Shown: positions 34,150-49,299 of the stretch, in pieces | Position numbering within the stretch: the first letter of the stretch is position 1 | How the letters are laid out: the number at the start of each line of letters is the position of its first letter | Source: Begonia masoniana | Taxonomy: Eukaryota > Streptophyta > Magnoliopsida > Cucurbitales > Begoniaceae | Assembly (NCBI GenBank): GCA_022432975.1 | Contig: CM039508.1 | Location: forward strand, 43,092,646-43,156,645 | Direction: 5' to 3' | Length of the DNA: 64,000 nucleotides | Notes under the pieces: model-generated | What the model saw: only the letters and a program-made list of their open reading frames with translations | Database searches by the model: none | Told to the model about the DNA's origin: nothing | Program-made: the position numbers and the translations under genes

Positions 34150-35961
34150 ATTCTAACTTCATCCACGTACTCTGAACTCTCACTACTTAAATCAATCTAC
34201 TATGCTCTCGAAGTACTAGAGTTCTCATAATTACCTTCACTACACTCAAAGTCTTAAAGTCTTAACCACACACTCTCAAAGTCTTAGCTTCGGTGTATAC
34301 CCACTTCAACTCCTGTCCATATCACTACTCAACACTTTTATAAATCAATATCCCTAAAAATTATTTTGCTCACAATTCTTATTCCATGAGGATTTCTTTA
34401 TCCATTCTCTCAAAATTCATCCTCATAGTTACATTCATTGCTCAGAATCTCATCCACTATAATCTCAATCATTCCTCGAGGGTTGTCAACCCTCTATGAC
34501 TCTAATTTGGGGTCATTCTAAACTACATATCCCAACACCCAATAATCCCTACAATTATTGACTTCACAATACCTAACTATCACTTAACTTATAAAATTAT
34601 CTAACTTAAACTTCCTTCTAGGTTTTTCTCTTGGAGCGTCCATTTAAATTTCTCGCCTTTCAAAGTCCTTATACCTAGCACTACTCTTGCAGGTCCTCTG
34701 ATTTAACATTGGACAGTCCGTATAGATCTAACCTTTTTCATTACCATAAAATATCGGTCTGATCCTACCTCGCACACTCACCACGAAACTCCTTCGAATA
34801 ATTCCAACTTCAATTATCGGCCACCAGTCTAGTTTGTCACAGTAGAGCAACCTTATTCATCTTATTAGTTCAAACCGTTCGAATGAAGTACCTATCAAAA
34901 TCAACAACCCTAAATCTCAATCTCCTACCTATTACCTTTCTACAATAGAAACTCACTCTCAATGAGTCACTATTTCTCCTAACATTCCGTGCATTAATCT
35001 AAACCTCAGAACATTTTCTTAATTCAAGAGGCTAGACTTTTCTTTACTTACTTAAAACATCTAGGTTTCTAAGTTATTCCAACTTTTATACATTCAGGCT
35101 CCACAATCCTAGGTCGAGTAACACCAAAAACACGGCATATCCACAACTAACCTCTTAACACTCAATAGTCCCTACCATTGTTAACCTCACTTTATTTGAC
35201 AATCAATCAAACTTAACAATTTACTTAAGCTAGACACCCAAACATAGTCAACATCTAAATACTCCCCAAGAATTTGTTAACCTGGGTCCTAATTCTATCT
35301 ATCACTATTTTATCTCTCCTAAGATATCTCCTTAAGGGTAAAATTCTAGGCGTACCATTCTTAAACCTTTCTAACTTAATTCTTCACTCTAGCTTTTTCT
35401 TTAGCTCAATTTGTCTAATTCCTTATTTCACAAAAAAAAAATGTAACTCTCTAAGGGAAATCCATCCTATGTATGTCATTCTTACAATTACCTTAGATTA
35501 TCTATTTCCTCATTCTAAAGTCTATCTCGCACCCACCATATCCTCACCCATTTAACACTAGGACACAACTCACACATTTTCTAACAACTATCACTTCTAC
35601 CCGAACTTACATTTACACTCAGCTCAGGTCGACCATACCTCTTTTCTCACATTCTTAAGGTATCAGACTTACTCTCATCCTAAGATTCTCTAATATCTGT
35701 TTCACTTTCTCCAATGAAAATTCTAGTTATTCGAACTATCGATTTACTACGTCTATGAATTATCTTAAGGGATCCACCAAGGTTGTCTCGGTACACTCGG
35801 GATTTGTATTCTAATCATGTACAAGGTTAAATAATCTAATCTCAGCTATAAACAAACTAAAAGAAAATAAATACTTACAGTCGGTGAAGTACGTTGCATG
35901 GCAGCCGGCATTGTCGAGTAATCCTTTGAACGACTCGACCATTTATGCTCTGATACCATCT
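31999..35961 (-). other. Non-coding internal region of element B
   Basis: No frame long enough to be credible on either strand and no gag, RT or integrase motifs. It includes the second duplication copy (32660-34149), with a truncated LTR start ending at 33487. Several segments resemble the non-coding part of element A. Polypurine tract on the minus strand: AAGGAGGGTGGAT (32011-31999). A leader with a retained donor-like ACTGTAAGTATTT (35878) but a lost acceptor lies at 35805-35890. Confidence 0.7.
35947..35958 (-). other. Primer binding site of element B
   Basis: The minus strand reads TGGTATCAGAGC three bases after the LTR end at 35962. Same primer and spacing as element A. Confidence 0.9.
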
Positions 35962-38900
35962 TGTAACGCCCTCAAACCCATCCTGGCTCGGTGCGCTACT
36001 TGCTAACCAATCCCGCGTTAAAACATAATTTTCATAAACCCCAAAATAAAAAAAATAAACTGACACAGCTGAAATTAAAGCTAAGTCTCCCGAAGCTCTC
36101 TTATGTCATATCTAGCTGCCTAGACTCACTAAGTTCTCTTAATACTAACCGTTAAGCACCACGGCTTTCTCCCCAAAAATTTCGACAAAGTAACGCCTAA
36201 AAATGGCGCCTCCAAAATGCTAGGTACCTGCAAACGAATCAATCCCCAACCAGTTCCAGAATATTCTTACTCAACTATCCACTCAACTATCCAGCATACG
36301 AAATCTCCAAATAATAGTAAAGAGAGAAACTATACTAGACACTAATTCGCGACGAGGTGACTCAACCAGACACCTCCCGAACTGTCATTCTTTCAGACAC
36401 TAATTCGCGACGAGGTGACTCAACCAGACGCTTCCCGAACTATCATTCTTTCAGACACTAATTCGCGACGAGGTGACTCACACAATTCACATTGCCTCAC
36501 ATATCTTTACATTTCACTTTCACAAGCTGCACACGATGCTCAAAACACGTATTTCGTAGTTTAAAAAAAACCATGATGCATGTCACATACGATGCACAAC
36601 ACAAGACAAAACAAAACAACCAAACAAACAATTCCCTACCGTTCCATGGTGTAGGCCCGAAGGTAAAACCACACACATCCACTACTTACCTGGATTCTCT
36701 GTGCGTGCTCGTAACTAAAAGCTCGGTCGGTCCAATTGTTCTCTCGTTAACCTAACAATATAAGGAAAACAACTTAGCACACTCTAAGAATTCCAAAGAC
36801 TTGCCTAAGATAGCCTAAGATAAAACTAAGGACAAATTTTACCAAAATATACAACAAACCTGAAATTACCCACACTTTTCATCATCAACCTTCAATCGAT
36901 CAATTCACTCGTCCGATAACCTATCAATTATAGAAAATAACTTAGCAATTCACTCATAAATTTCTAAAGGATCCTAAAAATGATTCTAAAACCAAAACTA
37001 AACAACAATTCCCCCTAAAACCACAAAACCCGATTTTCACCAAAATTTACAACGTTCAACTTCAAACAACCATAACTCCCTCGTTTTTCAACTTCAAACC
37101 CGATTTCGACGTGCCACCCCAATTCGAAAACCTCTACATGTCTACTATCCATTGAAATGCTTAATTTAACCAAACAAACATGTTAGCCAACCCGAAAACC
37201 CCTCAACAGAATCGGCCCCCAATGGTTCCAAAACTGGTTTTTTTCCAAACTTACTTCCAATCTTCATTCTAACTCCATAAACCACTTAAACCAATTCATC
37301 CAACAACTAAACTATCAAATTTGGAAAGAAAACAAGACTTTGAGCCCCAATTTTCGGACTCCATGAACCAAATCCATCAAAACCACCCTAAAAACCTCAC
37401 AAACTAGCCCTAATTTGTATACAACTTAAAACCCACTAAATTTTACCTCAAAAACTCTTGAAAACCTCTTGATGAAATGAAGAAAGTGAGGCTTCAATGT
37501 CTGCCAAGGAGAATCGTGGAGGCAAGGGGAAGAAGATGAAGACAACTTAACCTTTTTACCTTTTTAACTAACAACTTTTCTACTTTTTATTTTGTAATAA
37601 CCCGAAAAATTTTATCGAGTAAATTAAAAGTCTTGTTAGAATTTTCGTCAGAGATTTTAACGGGCTAATTAATTTTATTTAGAATAAGATTTCTAAAGTT
37701 AAGGGTCGAGAGGACGCGAACTTAATAAAAATACAGAAATTTAAACACGTGAAGGTGATTTAGTAATTTAGTTAAACAAAAAAAAGATAAAATAAAATAA
37801 AATAAATAAATATAATAGAAAACTGAATGGCTTCACGAAGAAGCCATTCGGTTTTCTGCAGCTCGAGCTCCCGAACAGAGAGGGAGAGCTCGAGCGATAT
37901 TCCTCCTCGGGCGACCACGCGATTTTCGGCCACCGTTCAGACGAGTGAACTCCGGCGAAGTGAAACCTCTCTCTTCCTCTTCAATTTCACGCACAAATTT
38001 GGACGAAAACTGGTGAGCTTATTCTCCCTGTTTCCTCTTTGTTTATCGGCCGTGGTGTGATATGAACAATAAAGAGTGTTTGGTCAATTTTTGTTGTTGT
38101 TTTGTGACGAAAATATAGGAGAATTAAGAGTGTGAGATAGGTGATCCTCGGTGGGCTAGGGTACCACCGTTTTCAGGAAGAAAGCCGAGAGGAGAGTGTG
38201 CTGTGGTTCGGGTTTCTGAATTTGAAAACTTTAGATTTTGTTAAATTATGCTTAATAGGTTAGAATGTGATAGATTAGTGAAGAATTGAGAGAGTTTTGA
38301 TGAAAAACCAAAAATGAGAAATTTGGGATTCTAAAACCGGTTCTATTTTTGGGGGTTTTGATCTAGCTACAATTAGTTGTTTTAAATTCGCTCTGGGTAT
38401 GTTAAACTAGGTTATTAGTGGAGCGTTTAGCCGTTGAAATTGAGTCATTTCGATAAGTGTAGTAAAAGTTACGTAAATTCGAAGTTTATGTGAAATTCGG
38501 GTTTCCAAGTGGGGAACCCTCAATTTGTGTAGTGCCAAGTCTAAATTGATCTAAATGGGGTTTGTTGACAATGTGATTGGTGAAATAGGATTGAAAGTTA
38601 AATTTGGATGTATTAGCATAATAGACCCGAGTCGGTTTTTTCTGATTTTGGACCAGTTAGAGTCGTTCGTTTTAAATTCTTTTTTGTAGGTTAAACTAGG
38701 TTATTAGGGAAGTACGTGGTTACTGGAACCGCTCGATTTCGATAACTGATGTGAGAGTTATGTGCATTTGAAGTTTCAGGTCAGTTTTTAACCAAGCCAA
38801 GTTAGTGACCCGTTTAGTTAGATATGAGTTGGGTTAAGCTAGGAATGTTAGATTAGAATGAATTGGTGGGTTTAAGCCGAAAAACTAACGAGGATTTTGA

Positions 38901-39064
38901 ATTTTTTTGCTAGGTGAAGCCGTAGGTAAGGCGACGTGCCAAACCCAGTGAGCTAGGATGCCAGGTAAGTAGTAGTGTGGGTGTAATGCTTGAGAGTCGC
39001 CCAGAAGGGGCCTATACCACAGTTGGTTGCATGTTGTGAGTCGTAAACACGTTTTGAGTAGTCT

Positions 39065-40018
39065 GTATGTGATGTGCTCCGCGAATTCCGAGTGGGACTC
39101 GGGCCGGAGGTGAGGTGCTCTGTGAATTCCGAGTGAGACTCGGGCCGGAGGTGATGTGCTCCGCGAATTCTGAGTGGGACTCGGGCCGGAGGTGATGTAC
39201 TCCGCGAATTCCGAGTGAGACTCGGGCCGGAGGTGATGTGCTCCGTGAATTCCGAGTGAGGCTAGGGCCGGAGGTAAGGTGCTCCGCGAATTTCAAGTGG
39301 GACTCGAGCCGGAGGTGAGGTGCTCCGCGAATTCCGAGTGAGACTCGGGCCGGAGGTGATGTGCTCCGCGAATTCCGAGTGGGACTCGGGCCGGAGGTTT
39401 GGTGCTCCGCGAATTCCGAGTGAGACTCGGGCCAGAAGTGAGGTGCTCCGTGAATTCCGAGTGAGACTCGGCCGGAGGTGATGTGCTCCGCGAATTCTGA
39501 GTGGGACTCAGGCCGGAGCTAAGGTGCTCCGCGAATTCTGAGTGGGACTCGGGCCGGAGGTGAGGTGCTCCGCAAATTCTGAGTGAGACTCGGGCCGGAG
39601 GAGATGTGCTCCGCGAATTCTGAGTGAGACTCGGGCCGGAGGTGAGGTGCTCCGCGAATTCCGAGTGAGACTCGGGCCGGAGGTGATGTGCTCCGCGAAT
39701 TCTGAGTGGGACTCGGGCCGGAGGTGAGGTGCTCCGCGAATTCCGAGTGAGACTCGGGCCGGAGGTGATGTGCTCCGCGAATTCCGAGTGGGACTCGGGC
39801 CGGAGGTGAGGTGCTCCGCGAATTCCGAGTGAGACTCGGGCCGGAGGTGATGTGCTCCGCGAATTCTGAGTGGGACTCGGGCCGGAGCTAAGGTGCTCCG
39901 CGAATTCTGAGTGGGACTCGGGCCGGAGGTGAGGTGCTCCGCAAATTCTGAGTGAGACTCGGGCCGGAGGAGATGTGCTCCGCGAATTCTGAGTGAGACT
40001 CGGGCCGGAGGAGGTAAG
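39065..40018 (+). repeat. 41-bp tandem array (GAATTC-containing unit)
   Basis: About 23 units of 41 bp with the core CTCCGCGAATTCCGAGTG and ACTCGGGCCGGAGGTGA. Variants alternate, giving dimer-like patterns. A block with the rare variant GGAGCTAAGGTGCTCC recurs 369 bp apart (39515 and 39884), i.e. nine units, so segments of the array were copied as a block. ORFs here are by-products of the repeat. Confidence 0.92.
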
Positions 40019-40059
40019 CAGGTTAAGGGTCGTAGATACATATGTGATGGGAAGTCATC

Positions 40060-40542
40060 GGTAGTTGGTCAGTATGTAGGTAGTGAGCTTTGCGAGGGTT
40101 GTGGGAGTAGGTAGTGAGCCTTGTGAGGGTTGTGGGACGGTTGTGGGACGGTTGAATGTAGGCAGTGAGCTTTGTGAGGGTTGTGGGAGTAGGTAGTGAG
40201 CCTTGTGAGGGTTGTGGGACGGTTGTATGTAAGTAGTGAGCTTTGTGAGGGTTGTGGGAGTAGGTAGTGAACCTTGTGAGAGTTGTGGGACGGTTATATG
40301 TAGGCAACGAGCCTGGTGAGGGTTGTGGGACAGTCGTACGTAGGTGGTGAGCCTGTGAGGGTTGTGGGACGGTTGTATGTAGGTAGTGAGCTTTGTGAGG
40401 GTTGTGGGATGGTTGAATGTAGGCAGTGAGCTTTGTGAGAGTTGTGGGAGTAGGTAGTGAGCCTTGTGAGGGTTGTGGGACGGTTGTATGTAGGTAGTGA
40501 GCTTTGTGAGGGTTGTGGGAGTAGGTAGTGAGCCTTGTGAGG
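40060..40542 (+). repeat. 40-bp tandem array, diverged left part
   Basis: About a dozen variants of the unit GGTTGTGGGACGGTTGTATG plus TAGGTAGTGAGCTTTGTGAG, some shortened to about 30 bp. The array continues after the inserted LTR at 40543-41830. Edge copies are diverse whereas the later copies are uniform. Confidence 0.88.
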
Positions 40543-41830
40543 TGATGTGCCAATAGGCCCAAAAGCCCAATCCAAGACTAAGGCCCAATCCATATCCAAA
40601 GCTCATACTACTTATTACTTGTTTACTAATGACTTTATTTCTTTTGCAGGTAATGGACTCAATGAAGGCTTGGAGCGGAAGCCCAATTCACATGGCAATG
40701 ATCAACCTCATCACTTAACCTCTTGGGATGCACGAGATGAAAAGAATCAGCTGGATTAGCAGAAGCGGGAATTTGTCTTCCCGGAGACAAATCTTGTAAT
40801 TTATTTTATGTTGGTTTTCTTTAAACAAACATTAGTTTTATTTTATGTTGTGGCAAAAACCATTAGCCCTTAGAGTTGTATGGTGGGTAGCTAATTTGGG
40901 TTAAAGTGAATCATCTTGATGTGGGAGGCCAACCCATTAGAAGACAAAATTGAGAAGAAGCACACAAAGAACAATTGGTAGTGGACACAAGGATTGATGA
41001 CGTGGCACAAGGAGGGCACTTGATGACATTTTTAAGGGAGGAAGCCTCACCATTGGATGAAGAAGCAAGGACAAGAGGTAGTGCTCACAAGGATTGATGA
41101 TGTGGCACAAGGAGGATGCTTGATGATATTTGTAAGGGAGGAAGCCTCACCATTGGATGAAGTACAAGCACAAATAATCTTGGCCACCCCTCATCACACT
41201 CATCCAACGGTTCACATTCAAACTTACAAAACCCTAGCTACCCTAGGATCTCTATTTAAGCATCACACTTGGCCATTGTATGGGTCTTTTGCCAAACTTA
41301 ATACAATTGAGGTAATTCATTTAGACTAGTGTCTAGAGAAAGTCTTCTTCCAAGGGTTGGTGCCATTGGAAATCCCACCAAGGGTTGGTGCCCAAGGTAA
41401 GTATCGGTTTGCTTAAACCGATTGGAGAGAACCTCCATTATTTACAAGCTTGTGGTGGCTTGTAAATTCTTACCCTTCCCTCTTCCCCACCTCCTTGAGG
41501 TTGGATCCATAAGAGGAAGGTAAAACCATACCCAAAGACCGGTTTTCTTCCATTGGAAGAAACATTAGCCGAGAGGTCTTCCATACCTCTATCGGCCGGT
41601 TCAGGGCTTCAACATTTTTTCTTCCATTTCTTTTACTGAATATTTTTAACACTTCATAGAACTTCATCTTCTACATCTTAGTTTCATTTTCTCTGAAGAA
41701 ATTGTTTCCATTCGAACATTTAATGCTTTCGTTTCTGCTCATATATTTTATTGCTCTCGGGTTAGCGGACCGGTGAGCAACCCTTACTATTTGGGTGATA
41801 ACTCGCTCATTTTCAGGTCGTTACCCATCA
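40543..41830 (+). repeat. Solo LTR, CRM-like, TSD TGAGG (1,288 bp)
   Basis: Starts TGATGTGCC and ends TTACCCATCA, with TGAGG at 40538-40542 and 41831-41835, inside the 40-bp array. Length, TG(A)..(T)CA ends and layout parallel the LTR of element D (53202-54497). Both have a pyrimidine tract ending TTTTTGCAG or TTTTGCAG near the start and a short open frame (here 40547-40759) in the place where D's polyprotein runs into its LTR. The rest is non-coding, with repeated words near 40995-41165 (ACAAGGATTGATGA, twice). Confidence 0.87.
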
Positions 41831-41835
41831 TGAGG

Positions 41836-44595
41836 GTTGTGGGACGGTTGTATGTAGGCAGCGAGCCTGGTAAGGGTTGTGGGACAGTCGTACGTAGGTG
41901 GTGAGCCTGTGAGGGTTGTGGGACGATTGTATGTAGGCAGTGAACCTGGTGAGGGTTGTGGGACAGTCGTACGTAGGTGGTGAGCCTTGTGAGGGTTGTG
42001 AGACGGTTGTATGTAGGCAGCGAGCTTTGTGAGGGTTGTGGGACAGTTGTATGTAGGCAATGAGCCTGGTAAGGGTTGTGGGACAGTCGTACGTATGTGG
42101 TGAGCCTTGTGAGGGTTGTGGGACAGTCGTACGTAGGTGGTGAGCCTTGTGAGGGTTGTGGGACAGTCGTACGTAGGTGGTGAGCCTTGTGAGGGTTGTG
42201 GGACAGTCGTACGTAGGTGGTGAGCCTTGTGAGGGTTGTGGGACAGTCGTACGTAGGTGGTGAGCCTTGTGAGGGTTGTGGGACAGTCGTACGTAGGTGG
42301 TGAGCCTTGTGAGGGTTGTGGGACAGTCGTACGTAGGTGGTGAGCCTTGTGAGGGTTGTGGGACAGTCGTACGTAGGTGGTGAGCCTTGTGAGGGTTGTG
42401 GGACAGTCGTACGTAGGTGGTGAGCCTTGTGAGGGTTGTGGGACAGTCGTACGTAGGTGGTGAGCCTTGTGAGGGTTGTGGGACAGTCGTACGTAGGTGG
42501 TGAGCCTTGTGAGGGTTGTGGGACAGTCGTACGTAGGTGGTGAGCCTTGTGAGGGTTGTGGGACAGTCGTACGTAGGTGGTGAGCCTTGTGAGGGTTGTG
42601 GGACAGTCGTACGTAGGTGGTGAGCCTTGTGAGGGTTGTGGGACAGTCGTACGTAGGTGGTGAGCCTTGTGAGGGTTGTGGGACAGTCGTACGTAGGTGG
42701 TGAGCCTTGTGAGGGTTGTGGGACAGTCGTACGTAGGTGGTGAGCCTTGTGAGGGTTGTGGGACAGTCGTACGTAGGTGGTGAGCCTTGTGAGGGTTGTG
42801 GGACAGTCGTACGTAGGTGGTGAGCCTTGTGAGGGTTGTGGGACAGTCGTACGTAGGTGGTGAGCCTTGTGAGGGTTGTGGGACAGTCGTACGTAGGTGG
42901 TGAGCCTTGTGAGGGTTGTGGGACAGTCGTACGTAGGTGGTGAGCCTTGTGAGGGTTGTGGGACAGTCGTACGTAGGTGGTGAGCCTTGTGAGGGTTGTG
43001 GGACAGTCGTACGTAGGTGGTGAGCCTTGTGAGGGTTGTGGGACAGTCGTACGTAGGTGGTGAGCCTTGTGAGGGTTGTGGGACAGTCGTACGTAGGTGG
43101 TGAGCCTTGTGAGGGTTGTGGGACAGTCGTACGTAGGTGGTGAGCCTTGTGAGGGTTGTGGGACAGTCGTACGTAGGTGGTGAGCCTTGTGAGGGTTGTG
43201 GGACAGTCGTACGTAGGTGGTGAGCCTTGTGAGGGTTGTGGGACAGTCGTACGTAGGTGGTGAGCCTTGTGAGGGTTGTGGGACAGTCGTACGTAGGTGG
43301 TGAGCCTTGTGAGGGTTGTGGGACAGTCGTACGTAGGTGGTGAGCCTTGTGAGGGTTGTGGGACAGTCGTACGTAGGTGGTGAGCCTTGTGAGGGTTGTG
43401 GGACAGTCGTACGTAGGTGGTGAGCCTTGTGAGGGTTGTGGGACAGTCGTACGTAGGTGGTGAGCCTTGTGAGGGTTGTGGGACAGTCGTACGTAGGTGG
43501 TGAGCCTTGTGAGGGTTGTGGGACAGTCGTACGTAGGTGGTGAGCCTTGTGAGGGTTGTGGGACAGTCGTACGTAGGTGGTGAGCCTTGTGAGGGTTGTG
43601 GGACAGTCGTACGTAGGTGGTGAGCCTTGTGAGGGTTGTGGGACAGTCGTACGTAGGTGGTGAGCCTTGTGAGGGTTGTGGGACAGTCGTACGTAGGTGG
43701 TGAGCCTTGTGAGGGTTGTGGGACAGTCGTACGTAGGTGGTGAGCCTTGTGAGGGTTGTGGGACAGTCGTACGTAGGTGGTGAGCCTTGTGAGGGTTGTG
43801 GGACAGTCGTACGTAGGTGGTGAGCCTTGTGAGGGTTGTGGGACAGTCGTACGTAGGTGGTGAGCCTTGTGAGGGTTGTGGGACAGTCGTACGTAGGTGG
43901 TGAGCCTTGTGAGGGTTGTGGGACAGTCGTACGTAGGTGGTGAGCCTTGTGAGGGTTGTGGGACAGTCGTACGTAGGTGGTGAGCCTTGTGAGGGTTGTG
44001 GGACAGTCGTACGTAGGTGGTGAGCCTTGTGAGGGTTGTGGGACAGTCGTACGTAGGTGGTGAGCCTTGTGAGGGTTGTGGGACAGTCGTACGTAGGTGG
44101 TGAGCCTTGTGAGGGTTGTGGGACAGTCGTACGTAGGTGGTGAGCCTTGTGAGGGTTGTGGGACAGTCGTACGTAGGTGGTGAGCCTTGTGAGGGTTGTG
44201 GGACAGTCGTACGTAGGTGGTGAGCCTTGTGAGGGTTGTGGGACAGTCGTACGTAGGTGGTGAGCCTTGTGAGGGTTGTGGGACAGTCGTACGTAGGTGG
44301 TGAGCCTTGTGAGGGTTGTGGGACAGTCGTACGTAGGTGGTGAGCCTTGTGAGGGTTGTGGGACAGTCGTACGTAGGTGGTGAGCCTTGTGAGGGTTGTG
44401 GGACAGTCGTACGTAGGTGGTGAGCCTTGTGAGGGTTGTGGGACAGTCGTACGTAGGTGGTGAGCCTTGTGAGGGTTGTGGGACAGTCGTACGTAGGTGG
44501 TGAGCCTTGTGAGGGTTGTGGGACAGTCGTACGTAGGTGGTGAGCCTTGTGAGGGTTGTGGGACAGTCGTACGTAGGTGGTGAGCCTTGTGAGGG
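41836..44595 (+). repeat. 40-bp tandem array, homogeneous part
   Basis: From about 42110 to 44595 the unit TTGTGAGGGTTGTGGGACAG + TCGTACGTAGGTGGTGAGCC repeats about 62 times without any visible change. The first few copies (41836-42110) are variable. The unit contains no stop codon in the minus-strand frames, which creates long artificial ORFs. Uniformity implies very recent amplification or homogenisation, or an assembly artefact. Confidence 0.93.
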
Positions 44596-45460
44596 TATTT
44601 GTATTTGTTGTATATAGTCATAGTTAAGGGTGATATGTCGTCCTATACTGTGAATTTTCTTCACTTAGGGATGTTAGTATTTTAGTTTCTCTCTTTACTG
44701 CTATTTGGAGATTTTGTATGCTGGATAGTTGAGTAGGAGTATTCTGGATTGGTTGGGATTTATTCGTTTGCAGGTACTTAGCATTTTGGAGGCGCCATTT
44801 TCAGGTGTTACTCTGCCAAAATTTTTGAGGAGGACGCCGTTGTGCTTAATGGTTAGAATTAAGAGAAATTAGTGAGTTGTTTAGCTCAGAGTAGTCCCTG
44901 TAGCGAACCGGGAACCCGGGTGGGTTTTCGGGGCGTTACATATTTTCCATCACAAATTTCTTTAAAATATTAATTTAAACCCTCTCTTTTGCTTCTTTTC
45001 CTCCAACGTGAAATGAAGCCTTTTCCTCTCCATTTTTCATTCATTTAATTCACTTATTTTTATTTTACTTAATTCCTATTGGTTGTTAAATACTTTTGAC
45101 TTTTCAACATAATTGGTTTTGAATTTTTCAACCTACCACAATTTGACTTTTCCACTTTTCAACTTTTCAACTTTTCTATAAAAGCCACTTCTCCCTTCTT
45201 GCTTCCATCCCAACATGAATCATCCAAACAAAGCCCCTTTTTATTTTGATTAATCCATTTACAAGCATTTTGATTGGTTTATAAAGTTTGACTTTTCAAA
45301 TCTTGAATTTTGTTACACCTACTCTCTTGTTCTTTTCACTTGTCAACTTACTTTCTTTCCCTTGCATTATTTCTAATCCCTTCATCACTTAACCTTAATC
45401 TCATACTTAGCATAACCTAGGCTACGCATGTTACAGAAATTTTTCGAGTGTTACACTTTG

Positions 45461-45696
45461 AGATAGAGCAGCAATGATTCGTAATTCGTAATATTTACAT
45501 AAAAAGTTTTAGAAGGTCAATACGGTCTAGTTGAAGAATTAATAATGTATGATTATGTAGTGGTCTGATTGAGCCCTTAACACGGTCTGATTATCAATTT
45601 CAACTTATAGTTTAAAGATTAGCTTTGAAAAGGTTTCTTTGTTTCTTCAAACGTGAATTAACACTTTATTCGAAATAAGGTGGCCTTTCTACCCAT
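45461..45696 (+). other. Viral leader, second fragment
   Basis: Non-coding AT-rich sequence from element B's TSD to the movement-protein ATG. No conserved signal is recognised. Confidence 0.55.
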
Positions 45697-48152
<2,456 letters not shown>

Positions 48153-49299
48153 GAATTGAAAAACAAATTAATCAATTGATTCCTGAAAAGATTGAAGCAA
48201 AAATTCCAGATGTAATTAAATCTTCTACAACAAAAATACATTTTTCTACAAAAGTATCTAAACCAGATATCAAACCTCCTCTTCCAATGAAAAACTTTAA
48301 GTTTTCAAAAACTATCAAAGATTGTGAGTTTATAGATCAATTAGTCCTTCGATTAAAAGATTTAAAGCTTAATACTCTTACTAACAAAGATTCTGACTCT
48401 GAATCCAATTCAAAACAGGATTTCGATTCTGATTCAAGTATTAACCAATTTCATGAATCACTTTTAAACATAAAGGAATCATACAATCCTATTCAAAACC
48501 AAGAATTACCTCTTAATAAAGTTAATTATGCAAAAGGATCTGGCGGCAAAGAAACCGTCAGAAGAACATATTACAAAAAAACCAACTCCCCTAGATTTAT
48601 TATGGGAAGAAAATTTCTATTTAGAACAAACTGCTTATAGTCCAAAAACTATCTATTCTTGGAATATAGATGGTCTAACTAAATATCAAATATTCGATAT
48701 AATAAACAAAATGTTAATGTATTCTAGTATTTGCAAAGCTGCCCAATATACTGACCATGATATTGCTATATGCATTATTAATGGTTTTACTGGTGCTTTA
48801 AAAGGATGGTGAGATAATTATCTTACTAAAGATCAACAATTAGAAGTTCTTCAGTCAACAAGAATTGAACAAATGGATGAATCAGTTACTGATTCAACAA
48901 CTGGTCAATCTTATACAACTCAACGAAGTACAAATGTATATGATTGTGTTTATACCCTTCTCCAAGCTATTATTCTCCATTTTGTTGGAGCAATCGAACA
49001 ACGTCAAGAACGAGGACGTGAACTATTACAAAATTTAAGATATATATCCTTATCTCATTTTAGATGGTATAAGGATAATTTATTACAAAAGTTATGCAAA
49101 GAAAATATGCTAATTCTGAATATTGGAAAGAAAAATTTATAGATGGATTACCTCCTCTATTTTCAAATAAAGTAAAACAAAAATTGTTAGAACTAAATTC
49201 AGGTCATTCTATTCCTTGGGCTAGTTGTACTTATGGTCATTTAGTTAATATTTGTGTCCAAGAAGGATTATCTCTTTGTAATAATATCAAATTATAATA
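48153..49299 (+). pseudogene. Viral coat protein, duplicated unit copy 1
   Basis: The segment holds the coat-protein N-terminal region (acidic, DSDSESNSKQDFDSDS), a frameshift near 48530, then the conserved core (LLWEENFYLEQ, IYSWNIDGLTKYQIFDII, ICIINGFTGALKGW) with TGA at about 48810 where a second Trp is expected, and GQSYTTQRSTN onward. A further frameshift lies near 49075. It repeats, with a 1,147-bp period, at 49300-50446. Confidence 0.87.

Larger units (their letters stand above)
37593..44940 (+). repeat. Solo LTR enlarged by tandem arrays, TSD TATTT
   Basis: TGTAATAACCCG starts at 37593 and TTCGGGGCGTTACA ends at 44940; TATTT occurs at 37588-37592 and 44941-44945. No primer site, gag or pol lies between. 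Donor-like GCCAGGTAAGTAG (GT at 38965) is followed by a 41-bp array, then a 40-bp array, then sequence matching the end of LTR E and element B's LTR. The acceptor region seen in relatives is absent or replaced. The length (7.35 kb) comes mostly from the arrays plus the nested 1.29-kb LTR. Confidence 0.88.
29212..45455 (-). mobile_element. Element B: LARD-like LTR retrotransposon, TSD CTTTG
   Basis: Both ends are present: TGTAACGCCC on + at 29212 and CGAGTGTTACA ending at 45455, flanked by CTTTG at 29207-29211 and 45456-45460. On the minus strand: 5' LTR 35962-45455 (split by a nested LTR), primer site 35947-35958, about 4 kb of internal DNA with no gag or pol, polypurine tract 31999-32011, 3' LTR 29212-31998. 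This is the only element in the window with both LTRs. Its leader closely resembles element A's. A large retrotransposon derivative that depended on partner proteins is the best description. Confidence 0.88.
35962..45455 (-). repeat. 5' LTR of element B, split by a nested LTR
   Basis: Segments 35962-37592 and 44946-45455 match the 3' LTR of B end to end, apart from about 650 bp missing near 36335. The missing part includes the putative acceptor site and part of the ~58-bp repeats. The donor-like site is kept (GT at 36689/36688). The LTRs are otherwise very similar, pointing to a modest age. The nested insertion at 37593-44940 accounts for the extra length. Confidence 0.86.

Noticed and set aside
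39012..40041. Minus-strand ORFs of 94 and 177 codons rich in Arg/Ser/Pro
   Set aside because: By-products of the 41-bp tandem array.
41787..44664. Two overlapping minus-strand ORFs of about 945 codons
   Set aside because: They are produced by a 40-bp repeat unit with no stop in the minus frames; the period is not a multiple of three, so both frames give the same 40-residue repeat. No start context, domain or codon bias supports a gene.
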